Source: Zygaena filipendulae (Eukaryota > Arthropoda > Insecta > Lepidoptera > Zygaenidae). From it: a stretch of DNA of 64,000 nt. Positions 1 through 12,100 of this stretch are shown here, one piece after another. The notes under the pieces are model-generated. The model saw only the letters and a list, made by a program, of their open reading frames with translations, ran no database searches and was not told the origin of the DNA. Both the position numbers and the translations under genes were made by a program. The stretch spans positions 1,798,001 to 1,862,000 of the forward strand of contig OU015678.1 of NCBI GenBank assembly GCA_907165275.2, read 5' to 3'. Every line of letters begins with the position of its first letter. Position 1 is the first letter of the stretch.

Positions 1-164
1 AGAGGTGCATCTTCTGGTTGCTGGTGGGCAGCGCCTCCAGGTCGTAGCTGCGCATGCGGTACAGCTCCAGCTGGAAGGCGGACGCCGGCTCCAGGTGCCG
101 GTATATCGTGTCCTCGGCGAAGTCGTTGCGCGCGCGGTACGTGAAGAACTTGGGAAACTGGCGG
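1..164 (-). CDS. ACC: ACC exon 31 (central domain, cut by window edge)
   Basis: It encodes [20 protein letters not shown] then [20 protein letters not shown] and [10 protein letters not shown]. This is highly conserved ACC sequence just before the carboxyltransferase domain. The exon continues beyond base 1. Confidence 0.97.
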
Positions 165-3100
165 CTGCGGGGTGTAAATGGACGATCAACTCAGTGCTTG
201 AGATTAAACCCGATAAAAGCCTGCCGTTTTCGGGTTTAAACTCGATAAAACGCCGTAAAGGATGGCTTTTATCGCGCTTGAAGTTCAAAGCCAAGCACCG
301 GGTTGATTAAAATAACGGGTATCTATCTGTAAATAGTAGATACCTGTGGATGACGCTGAGGTGTGGTGGGTGTGTCTAAACGGAACATGTGGGTATCTGT
401 GAGCACCTGTGGGTAGTGTGGATATCTGTTGGTAACGCCCCAACACTCCAAGCGGAACAGTAGGTAATAATAATAAGATAAGATAAGATACATTTTATTT
501 AGCAAAGTAAACACATACACCATGCAACAACTACTTAATATTTTAAAGATAAATGAAACTATGTGGTGCAGTGCCTTGCTAAAAGGGACTCCACTCAGCA
601 TTTGCTGCGACCGTAGTGGTCAGAGCGCTGATTTTCAGTGGAGCCCCATAATAATAGTTTTTATTTGCAAAGCCAGTACAAAAAAGGATAGCATACAATG
701 ACTGAACTTAATTCTACATGGCTGTATTAGGTCAGGTCAAACCTGTGATATGAGGGTCAGTGGTCACTCGCTGCGCTGGAGCGCTGTTGGTGTAGGTATT
801 TGTGGATAGTGGGTGTTTGGGGGTAGTGAGTATCTAGGGGTAATTGGGTGTCTATGGGTAGTGGGTATCTGGGGGTAGTGGGTGTCGGTGGGTATGGGTG
901 TCTGTGGGTAGTGGGTGTCTGTGGGTAATGGGTGTCTGTGGGAAGTGGGTGTCTGTGGGTAGTGGGTGTCTATGGGTAGTGGGTGTCTATGGGTAGTGGG
1001 TTTCTGTGGGTAGTGGGTGTCTATGGGTAGTGGGTGTCTGTGGGTAGTGGGTGTCTGTGGGTAGTGGGTGTCTGTGGGTAGTGGGTATCTTTGGGTAACG
1101 CCAATCCAAGCGGAACAGTGGGTATCTGTGGGCGGCATCAGAAGAGGTTCAAGTGCCCTGGACTGACCGTATGAGCGACATGAAGGTGACGCGGCGTATC
1201 CGCTTGGCGAGCAGCTCGTGGCGGTGCGCGCGACAGAAGCCGCCGAAGCGCCGCGACAGCGCCGCGTCGTCGCTGTCGCCCGCGTCACGCACGCCGATCA
1301 TCACGATGTGGATCGGCTCGAGCGACTGCTGCGAACGGAACGGAACTGTTCAAAGAGGGATGTTGACGACTTTTGAAAATCAAAATTCTAATTAGTCCGT
1401 CAGTGAGAAAATTAAAAATCATTAGACACGTATTTTTTTATTTTTCAAATACATGAAAATACACAGAGATAAAGTGCATTAAAGTTTAGGATGGGGGCTC
1501 GTGACGTCACTAACCGCTACAAGCCGCCATACAAACTGCACTGGTTAGTGACGTCACGCGAAATTTCAACTCAATTTATCACCGTTATTTAGTAAAAAAA
1601 AAAGAAAAAATACGTGTCCAATATTTTTTATTAATCTACAAGACGGACTAAAAAAAAATTAGTCAAATAGCCTATAGATACGTGCACTTTGGCCACTTTG
1701 GTACAATAGATACATACAACAAATACATAAAATTATAAAATCTATGCAAATCATAATTACTTGAGGCCGGTTTGGCTGTTTTTTTTTCATATTTTTTTGT
1801 ATTCGTGAATTGGTTTGTATGGATGATTTTTTTTTTTATTATAAATAACAACCAAAGGTTGTTATTTGTATATGAAAACTCACTGACTCATGGATAGACA
1901 CATTGAACGAATGCGTATGGTATACTCACCGCATCGTCCAAATCTACGTTGGGCTTGTAGTCCATGCCCACGTTGATGCTCGTGCTGTCGCGGCTCTCGC
2001 TGGCGTCCTGCAGCGCTTGCAGGTCCTGGACGGTGCACATGGAAGGAATAGTTTTTTTTTTAATGTAAAACTTCTATACGCGAGCTGGGCTTGCGGAGTA
2101 AACTGGTGAACGCAGAGCATGCAAGATATTATTCGGTAAACCAACTTGTTCAATTTTTGTTTTTTCTTGTGCTCCTATTGGTCGTAGCGTGAAGTTATTA
2201 TAGCCTATAGCCATCTCTAGTCAGTGTTTGTCATCGAACTCCTTCGAAACGCCTTGACTGATATTTATGATTTTTTTTTTAATGTAGGTATAATTAGTAA
2301 AAGTCTATTTTTTATACCCGTAGGTGATAAGAAGGCCCTTTCCAGATTTTTTTATTTTTGGACAAAATTTCACTTTGGAGTTTCTGCGGGAATTCCGATA
2401 CTCACGCGGGTGAAACCGCGGGGCACACCTAGTATTGGTACATATACATTATAATGTAAGTTAGGGTATATAATATCTGACCTCCCGCCTGACGGTGGCC
2501 GTGCTGGCGAAGTCGTGCACCAGGTCGAGCAGCTCGTCCGCGTACTGCGCGAACTGGTCGAAGCTGTCGAAAGAGGCGAGCGCCCCGGTGCGGTAGTGGC
2601 ACTTGCTCATGGCGGCCGCGCACAGCTCCGCGGGCGTGCCCTCCGCGTCCGCCGCCGACGACATCTCTATCTCGGACTGCGACAGCGGTATCCTGCGACC
2701 AACGCACACGGCTCTTATTCACTATGACCGTAACACGCCACGAAAATAAAGAAGTTTAACTCCAAAAATAGTATATCCTAGGGGTGAAAGTAACTTATTT
2801 AGTCCCGAAACGGGACCTAATGGTTGATTTATGTAAAATAAAATTCACTCATTTTTTTCTTTAGTTAATTCCTATTTTTATTTTGACTTTCCTTGCATTC
2901 GTAATGAAAAGCACAGTGTTATCCTCGGGAGAAAGACTTATTTAGTCCCTCAATCTATTGTTACTTTCACCCCTAGGATAACAATGTACTATTTCTTAAA
3001 CATGCGCGGAAATATTGTCATAATATGGCTAGGGAAGCTTGGTGATGACCGAATCTTACACTGAGGTAAGGGAATTAGGATAGGTTCTATCTCAGTTGGC

Positions 3101-6100
3101 ATAGACATAGACTTAGACATAGACAAATCTATATTCGGCATCACAAAAAATTTAAAAATATATGACAAAATGTGATACTCAAAAAACGCGATTTTTGGTT
3201 TTCAACGGAGCCCTTAAGGGGATGCGTCCGCGCGATATCCGACCGCCAATTCAAAACAATAAAATAAAATACGTAATAGATATATTATTTATCCATTGAT
3301 AGATATTAGATACACAGATACATAGCAATAATTTTGATAATAATAGATAGAATAATAAATAAGATGATAATTAGATACAATGTGTTAATGAATTAACTGA
3401 AAAATTGATACACCCCATTTAAAAAAAATTAACAATAAAATGATTAAAATATATTTTATGTCGAAAAAATTTATACTTTAAAAGTTATTCAACATTAGTT
3501 TGGAGGTGACCTATCTACGAAATTCAAAGCTACGGGCGGCGTACGCGCCACATATTGTATTATAAATAATTTAGACATGGACTAGTAAAAATGAAAAAAT
3601 ATAACCTATATTGAAATATAGTGCGATCGTTTCGCTTGTCGATTCTGAGCAAACTACTTTCTAGTTTTCAGTTAATTCATTAACACGTTGTATATTATAG
3701 ATAGTAGGTTATTTCACCTGTTAGGATGACCAGTGGGCAGCACGAACTGGAAGTGCACCACGCCCCGCTCGCCGGACAGCTCGAGGTGCTGCAGGCAGGT
3801 GATGTCGTACGACACGTACGCGCGACGCACGTACACCTCCTGCGCCGCGTTGCACACCTGGCGACAGGAAGTGACGGTGACGGTGACAGTAATAGTGACA
3901 GTGACGGTGACAGTAATAGTGACTGTGACGGTGACAGTAATAGTGACGGTGACAGTAATAGTGACGGCAGAGAATAGAAATTACACAAAGAGGCGACACC
4001 CTCTGACTCCCAACAATAGGGATTTAAAATATACAGAGATAAAGCGCGTTAAAGTTTAGGGTGAGGGGGTCGTGACATCACTAACCGATAAAACCGCCAT
4101 ACAAACTGTCCGAATAGTGACGTCACGCGAAATTTCAACTCAATGCATCGCCGTTATTTTTTGATTACGTAAAAAAAGAAAAAATACGAGTCCAATATTT
4201 TTTAATAATCTACAAGACGGACTAAAAAATAAAAATTAGTCCACATGCCCATTTCATGCCTCCTCATACCCCACGAAAATTATCTTGGTAAATACCGAGG
4301 AAAGTTTACACAATCATGTAGAATCTACATGTGACAATTATTTTGTTTGTTTGTTTGTTAAGCTTTAACGCCTCAACTGCTCAATCATGAAAATTATTTA
4401 CAGAGAAGCAATTTAGGCGGGTCAAGCGTACCATGAGCAATATTTGTCTGATTTTCTCTGACTCCGAATCGTCTGCAAATTGAAAAAATTTGAGGGGCGG
4501 GGAGGGCAGTGCCCCCGGATCTTAACGTCTCTACTATCTAGTTTTGTCGATAAAGATAAAAAAATAACTTTGTGCCGTTTGCAATACAATATAGGTATAA
4601 ATTACTTTCGAAATAGGTATTGTAGATACATATGTATAGTTAAAGAATTTATATAAAAAATAACCTCTTTTATTTATGTTTATTTGTCTAGGTGCTTATA
4701 AAAAATGTGATTCCCTCCGGCCTAAAACCAACCTTCCTCCCCCCCCCGGCCCAGAAACTGGGTACGCATAGTGATTAAAAGACTTGATGATCCCTAACGA
4801 TAACACGTGATATTACATAACTAATGGTCAGCTGTTTTAGAATACGAACTGTCAAATAAAAAATTCTCTTACAAAACGCTTGCGACGATTGCCTCATAAA
4901 ATAATAATGCAGCAGCACAAAAGTCTTACACATTATTGTGACTAATTGACAGAGCTTCTATATCATAACTAGCTGTTCCCAGCGGCTCCACCCGCGTTAA
5001 CATCGAAGTTCTCGCGGTGATTCCGGTATAAAAAGCACCCTATTCCCTTGTCTGTTCCCCTGACAACGTGTATGCAAAATTTCATGGTGAGCGGTCGAGC
5101 CGTTAAGGCGTAAAAGCGTAACAAGCAAACAAACTCACATTCGTATTTATAAATAGTAAGGACATTATCTACATTCTTTGAAGAAAAAAAAAACACAAGT
5201 GCAGTCTTAGCATAATTTACTTGAGACATTCTCCGAAGAGGCACACGTTCTTATTTCTTGTTGAATGGTCGTCTTTTAAAAGAAAATAGTTTTAAATTCT
5301 ATCGTCTTATTAAAGAAAGATAAAATCCTTGAAACAATGATTCCGTTGTCTACACAAAGAAGTAAGGACGAAACTCACACACAAACAAGTGGTATGTAAA
5401 TATTTCCCTTAAGGCTCTAGTTTTCATACATTTTTTTCTTTTATATATTACTAGTTGTGCCCCGCGGTTCCACTCGCGTTAATTTCAAAGTTCCCGCGGG
5501 AATTCCGGGATAAAAAGTACCCTATGTGTTAATCTGATGTATATAAGCTATATTATTGTAAAGTTTCATTTAAATCCATTCAGTAGTTTTTGCGTGAAAG
5601 AGTAACAAACATCCATCCATCCATCCATCAATACATACTTACAAACTTTCGCGTTTATAATATTAGTAGGATAGGTACATCTTATCTTATCTTAAAATCT
5701 AATATATATAAATCACGTGTCACGTTGTTTGTCCGCGATGGACTCCGAAACTACTGAACGGATTTTGATAAAATTTTGCAACCATTTATAATATTGTCCA
5801 ACTTAAAAGATAGGATAGTTTTTATCCCGGAATTTCCTCGGGAACTGAAGGACATAGAGTACTTTTTTCTCGCAACCTCCGCGGGAACTCCGAAATTACT
5901 GCGGATGAAATCGCCGGGGACAGCTAGTATTAAATAATTTTTCACTTGTATGCGAAATAGGTAGGTTTTTCTCTACTTCTTAATGTATGTACATACTTAA
6001 AGGAATAACGTTTCTTTGTGACATTAATGCAAAGACAATATCAACTACCACACAGCGCGGCGTCACCTGTCCCCAAACTAAGTATACAACAATTAGCAAG

Positions 6101-9100
6101 GAGTATGGGTAGGCTACAACTCGTATACCCACTTTTTTACTGTTCTTTTTCCCATCCAAGGAAATTACTCGGCAATAAAAAGCCTTTTTTTTTATCGATG
6201 AGATATGCAATATTTTTACGTAGAAGATATTATTTCGTGTTTCAAATAAGAAATATTTAACTTTTAAAAACAACTCTATTAACAGTGAATTGAAACTGTG
6301 AACGTACTTCACTGTGTTTAGTCTGACGCTCACTTGGCCAGGGCTCTTATTCACTATGACCAACAACATTCCTTGCCCATAACGCGCGTCCCAAAAACAC
6401 AATCGCAAACGCTCCAGATGCAAAAATATAAGAAATTTATATTCTTTATGACAAAGGAAACGTTGTAAATGTATTTCTTTAAAGTGACACTTCTTTGAAC
6501 ACGAGGTAAAAGCAATTTAAGTGGCGCCTTATCTTAGCGCGACGCGCTATGCGGAGCTAGGATGCACAACACGATATGTTTATCGAACGAATGATAAAAT
6601 TGTCGACACGACAAATACTAGGTCTTTCAATAGGGACGGGTCGATGTTGGCAGCCTGTGGCGGCCATGTTGTTTTAACGTCGTCTTTCTAACCTATATTT
6701 TTTTATTCAGTTAGTAATGCCAAATCACCATGGCAAGTTACACGGTTGAGCAATACGTCCAAATGTTAAAAATGTATTACCAAAATGAGTGTTCGTTAGT
6801 GCAAACGTTACGTGCATTGCGCCCATTTTACGGCAGACGAGGTGGTCCTTCAAAGTCGACTCTCCAACGTTTGGTGGCCAAATTCGACTTATCACCTTTA
6901 GACTTTTTTTTGTGGGGTTTTCTTAAGTCGCAGGTCTATACCAATAAGCCACAATCGACCGATGCCCTTAAAGTCAACATAGCTCAGGCTATCGCTGAAA
7001 TTCAACCCGAACTATGCGGCAGAGTTGTTGAACATTGGACAACTCGAATTCGTGCCACCGTGAGAAGCCGCGGCGGACATTTAAACGATGTGATTTTCCA
7101 CACATAATGGCATATATAGCTCTTTCAAATAAAAAAAAAAAATCGTTAAAATCTCACACACGGCCTTTTTTATTTCATGTCAAAATCGACCCGTCCTTAT
7201 TGAAAGACCCTTTATATGTGGGCGTCCAAGCAAAAAAGTGCATTGATGAGGTATTGAGTTAAGACTAAATTCGGTTAAACATTTTTTGCTGCCAAGTTAC
7301 CACTGGTAGACAAAACGATATATATGTCGACGAGAATCGATAAAATGGCTCGATAAAATTTTATCGTGTTGCGCATCTTAGCTCCGTAAGTCATAGTGAA
7401 TAAGGGCCCCGTTTTTTTTTTATCACTAGTTACAGAGATGGCGGCTGGGCGGCGGCAGTTCGAGCCGTTTCATTCGACTTACAAAATAATTGCGTACGCG
7501 ATGAGCATGGGCCTGCTTCTGCCAAGACCGGGGAATGAGAGAATGCGACTTATTGCTATATGTACGGAGTTCAATGTTCATTATATTATAAAGTATGTTG
7601 TAAATACGTCATCAGCCCCCTTAGCCAAGTTGACAATCTATAATAATCGTTAACGTATAGAAAACAACGCTGAGTTGGTGTCCCTTTCGGCAGAGCATGC
7701 AAGAGATATCATGATATTTTGTTTACACATTTTAGATTAGTTACTGTTTATGTTTGTTTCTTTTTCTTGTGTGTTGTGCTGAAATAAAGGTATTTTCTTC
7801 TTCTTCTTCTACCGTCATGCCACGTGGTCACGTCAAATTGTGTTACGTGACATAAAGATTTGTTCCTTAGTTTTCTACAGTGTGAACGATTAACAATAGA
7901 TTGTCAACTTGACTAAGGGGCAAGGGCCTTTATTCTCTATGACCAACAACATTGCTTGCCCATAACGCGCGTCCTAAAAACACATCTCCGACCGCTCTAG
8001 ATGCCAAAATATTAGAAATTGTAACGAGGCGGCTATATGCCACTCGTTATGATATCCCGCCTCATTTCTAATACTTTTTATAATCTGTTCTTTTTATATT
8101 TAAAATTTTATGTCTACTTTTTGACAGAGCGAGACTTACTTTAAAAATTACAAGAACTAAAAATCACAAATTTATCTTTGTTTTTATTGAGGTAGACGAA
8201 GGCCTACCCCCAACCTTCTACGAACCTCCCAAAATTAATATTCTGTATACTGTGTTATCACAGTACGTTGTATCTTTGATCGCGAGGGAAAAACAATTTT
8301 TGTGGCGTCTTATCTTAACGCGACGTGTTATGGTCATAGTGAATAAGGGCGTGGTAAATCAGCAAGGGAATTCTCGCCTTTCATTCAGAAAGCGAGGATT
8401 AGGGACCATCCTTTAATGCTTTAGTTATTGTTCTGAGGGACCATCCATAAAGTATGTCACACGTTAAGATGACATTGTGTGACAAAGGGTGGGAGGATAT
8501 GATTTTGAAATGTGACTTCACGAAACCTAGGTATCAGAGTGGGTAGGGAAATGTTTCTTTGTTTTGAAGTAGCGATCTTAATGTAGCCAAAACGTTAACT
8601 TTCCATCAAACTTACAAATTTTTACCTCTGCGAATAGTGATTTTAGAGTAGACTCTTTCGCGCCCTGGGTATGATCCGTTATCACTGATAGCACTGCCCC
8701 AGTGCTCGCTGTGACGAGAAATTCGTTCCGTTATAACAGACTACTACTGCCGCTGGCCGCAGTGTCCTAGGGTAGGCAGTATGACGTCATAATTAATCGG
8801 CGCCTTATACTGTGAGCACTCTGGCGGCCTCGAGGTAAGGAGCTCTCAGTGGTTTGATCACGTAATCAACCTCGGACCAATTATTTATTGGTCAAACGCG
8901 TAGGTTGGTCATCAATGAGTTGTTACAGTGTTATCCGTAATAACGGAACATACCCAACAAGGTTGCGGTGTTGCAGTTGCAGGGTCGTTGTTTACGATTC
9001 CCGTGATCACCTTGATCCTGTTCGACGGCTACCAGTGCTGGCTGCGGCGCGACTTCGTCAACATCATCCGACATACCACAATCCTCGGCCCATTGTACGG

Positions 9101-12100
9101 CATATTACTCAAGGTAAGGACAGACAGACAGACCGAAAGAGTTATTTTATTGGATTTCTTTGCATCTGCACTCCAAAACAATTGCTTCACTCATCGAACA
9201 GATAGAAGCCGCATCAACACAGTTTAATATGAAAACCAGTGTCACCGGGTGATTATCGTACACAACAAAAAAATTCATAGACGTAACGAGATTTATTAAA
9301 CGCCACTTGGTTATGTTTTTACTTAGTCACTGTTTTCAAAGTTCACAGTTTTGAAAATATTGTAGCCCCGCGGTTTCACCGGCGGTAATTTCGGAGTTCC
9401 CGGGGGAATTCCAGATCAAAAGTACCCTATTTCCTTCTCTGTACCCCTGAAAAAGTGCATGCAAAATTTCATCCAAATCCGTTGAGCCGTTTTTGCGTGA
9501 TGGAGTAACAAACATCCAAACATCCACACTTTCACATTTATAATATTAGTAGAATTTTTTTTAATATCTAGAGTTCCAGATGGAATTTCGAAAAAATCGA
9601 AACATGAAAGTTAGACCCTTAGCAATACAACAAAAAAAAACCGCATTTAATTTTGCGCAGCAGTTTTTGCGTAGCACGAATACAAACATACAGAAAATTC
9701 TGAAAACGGTATTTTTGGCTTCTATATCAATCATAGAGTCGCCTAAATAATGGCCAATCAATTTCCTAAATTGATTTTTTCTTATTTATCTCCCAGGTAC
9801 AGACATCGTTATTATAATATGTATAGAAAACACAACATGTTGGTGACGCTAATCTAACATTTCTGGTACAGGTGTATATATTTTATTACAACCGTGAAGA
9901 GGTGAAGGATCTAATGAACCAAACCAACCTGGACTACCAAAGCTACAACTATCTACCGGAAGCACACAAAGCTATGATACAAGATGACATAAACATCTGT
10001 TTGAAAACCGAACGCGCCTGGACCAGCTGCGTCTTCACATGCGTCTTGATGTTTCCGTTGATGGCGACGGCTTCGACGATACACAGCCAATTGTTCGACG
10101 CCGAGCCCAAAAGATATATGATCCATGAGATATCCTTCGCGTTCGCTCATGAGACACCGTGTTTCGAGATTTTATTCGTGTACCAGATGAGCTGTTCGGG
10201 TATTTTCGTGTTAAATTTCACCGGTTTCGATGGATTTTTTAGTTTGATAATCAGTCACGCTTGCCTGAAGATGAAGCTGTTCGGTGTGCGCGTCCAGGAT
10301 GCCCTTTTATTGGATAAGCAGGACAGTATCATTAAAAGCTTAGTCTTCGCAATCGAAGACCAGTGTAAAATGTTCAGGTAAACACACAGGAAGCACACCT
10401 TGCGGTAGCGGCGTGCTCATGGCGTGGCTGGCTTGGCTCGTGACTCATGTATGCCGCGGAGCAGCAGCTAGGCGGTAACAAATTACAGCATTTTTGCAGT
10501 ATCATACATTACTTATATCAAGAATGAGGATGGCCGGGCAAAGCTAAAAGAAGATTTCTTTAGTTGTCTCCCGTTCCATGTGAAGTCAGAAATTGCATGG
10601 ATGGAGGATAAATTCAATTCAAATAATAGCAACATACTGTTTGAGTCTTATTCACATTAAAACTGTAGCTTATGTTTATGAGGACGTTCAAGTAAAAAAA
10701 AACACGTGAAAAAAATCATATCGTAGCTATGTATTATATTTTCTCTTTTTAGCTTAAGGTCTTTAGCTCAGAACAATAATAGTCTTTAGGGAAGCGATGA
10801 GTTCCCTTTTCTTTACAATTTGGTACGCAACATCTTTAGTCTTTTTGACACTTTTCATCCCCATTGAAAGTTTTTTTGCGATTCATAACAATGATGAAAA
10901 TATTTCAGATACGTGGAAAAAATCCAGAAGACCTTCAGTCTTTGGTTGGCGATCATATTATTGGCGACTGTGATGCAGATATGCAATTGCATGTACCAGC
11001 TCATGGAGGTATTATGATTTTGTATCTACAAAAGCAGTAGAACGTACCGTGTATGTTAGAGTAGAACTTGAAACAACAAAGAAATCGACCCCAAAGGTGA
11101 ATCATATAATTTGCACGGGACACCATTAACTACGTGACTGCAGTAAGTTTTTTCAATTTAGAATTTCGGGAAAAAAAATTATCAAATTCTACCTTATTGG
11201 CTTGACAATTTTTTATTTTTTTAGAAAAAATATTCAACACGTATATTTTGTTACGTACCTAATCAAAAAATAACGGCGATAAATTGAGTTAAAATTTCGC
11301 GTGACGTCACAACCCGGTGCAGTTTGTCCGTGGCTTATACTGAATATTGACGTCACGAGTCCCCCACCCTAAACTTTAATGCGCTTTATCTATGTTTATT
11401 TTCATTAATTTGAAAAAGGAAAAAATACGTGTGTCTCATTTTTTTATTTTCTAACTAATTAGGACTAATTAGAATTTTTATTTTCATACCCCGGAAAATA
11501 CCCAATTGAAATTTAAAATTGAAATTGACTCAGCAGAAAGGTTCAAAAAGCTGACTATTCCTAATCAGCAGTAAAAAGCTTTTTAAAATCGAAATCTTTT
11601 TTGTGAGAACCTTTTCTTCTAATTGTGTATTTCAATGAATAAATACCGCTATTTCTAGGGCTCTGGCTTCGACTTGCGATACTTCATATTCATCATGGGA
11701 ACCGTATTTCACATCTACATGCCGTGTCGGTACGCTTCCGAACTGAAGGATATGGTAAGACACCTACTCACTGTTACTGGGATAATATCTAAGTATATTA
11801 TCTGGGCGTGCAAGCTAAAAAGTACCAGTTCTCAGCATTTAGTTTCCGAGATATAAGAGGTTTTGTAACGTTTGGTGAAAAAATTGCGACCGCAATTTAA
11901 TTGATTATTAATATATGCTCAATTTTCTACAATTTCATATACCTTAATCTATACATATAAAATGCTTTGTCCTGAACGACTGACGGATCAACGCACAGCC
12001 TAAACCGCTGATCGGAGAGACCTGAAAGGAGGGTGTGTTCTTTGTACGACGTAGGCGTCCGATAAGAGTGGATTTTCCAAAATGTTGCCCCTGAGGGGGT

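Larger units (their letters stand above)
165..1167. other. ACC intron, repeats only
   Basis: It holds a TTTTCGGGTTTAAACTCGAT-type short duplication at 200-290, the AAGAT repeat at 473-660 and the minisatellite at 787-1120. I see no gene. Confidence 0.7.
4254..6340. other. ACC intron part upstream of the receptor
   Basis: AT-rich DNA with three family C or J repeats (about 4970-5160, 5449-5672, 5693-5942) and CCCCCCCCGG at 4740. No exon-like frame on either strand that I can support. Confidence 0.6.
6552..7386. mobile_element. palindromic MITE (family H), copy 1, interrupted
   Basis: Ends CGGAGCTAGGATGCACAAC and GTTGCGCATCTTAGCTCCG. It matches the compact copy at 46411-46582 and is split by the mariner-like element. 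Confidence 0.75.
6341..7408. mobile_element. outer MITE (family G) holding two nested elements
   Basis: Inverted ends GGGCTCTTATTCACTATGAC and GTCATAGTGAATAAGGGCCC. An uninterrupted relative is at 7924-8350. It contains a second palindromic element at 6552-7386, which contains a mariner-like element at 6621-7209. Its right end is 29 bp before the probable receptor start codon. Confidence 0.8.

Noticed and set aside
764..1288. 174-codon minus-strand frame with THYPQ repeats
   Set aside because: It runs through a minisatellite and is out of frame with ACC exon 30, which overlaps it.
8829..8840. Strong donor-like CTCGAG|GTAAGG as the end of a missing receptor exon
   Set aside because: The frame that would give the needed phase has a stop 18 bp upstream and no usable acceptor between, so no exon can be supported.
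9953..10150. 65-codon minus-strand frame opposite the receptor exon
   Set aside because: Antisense shadow of a clearly coding receptor exon.
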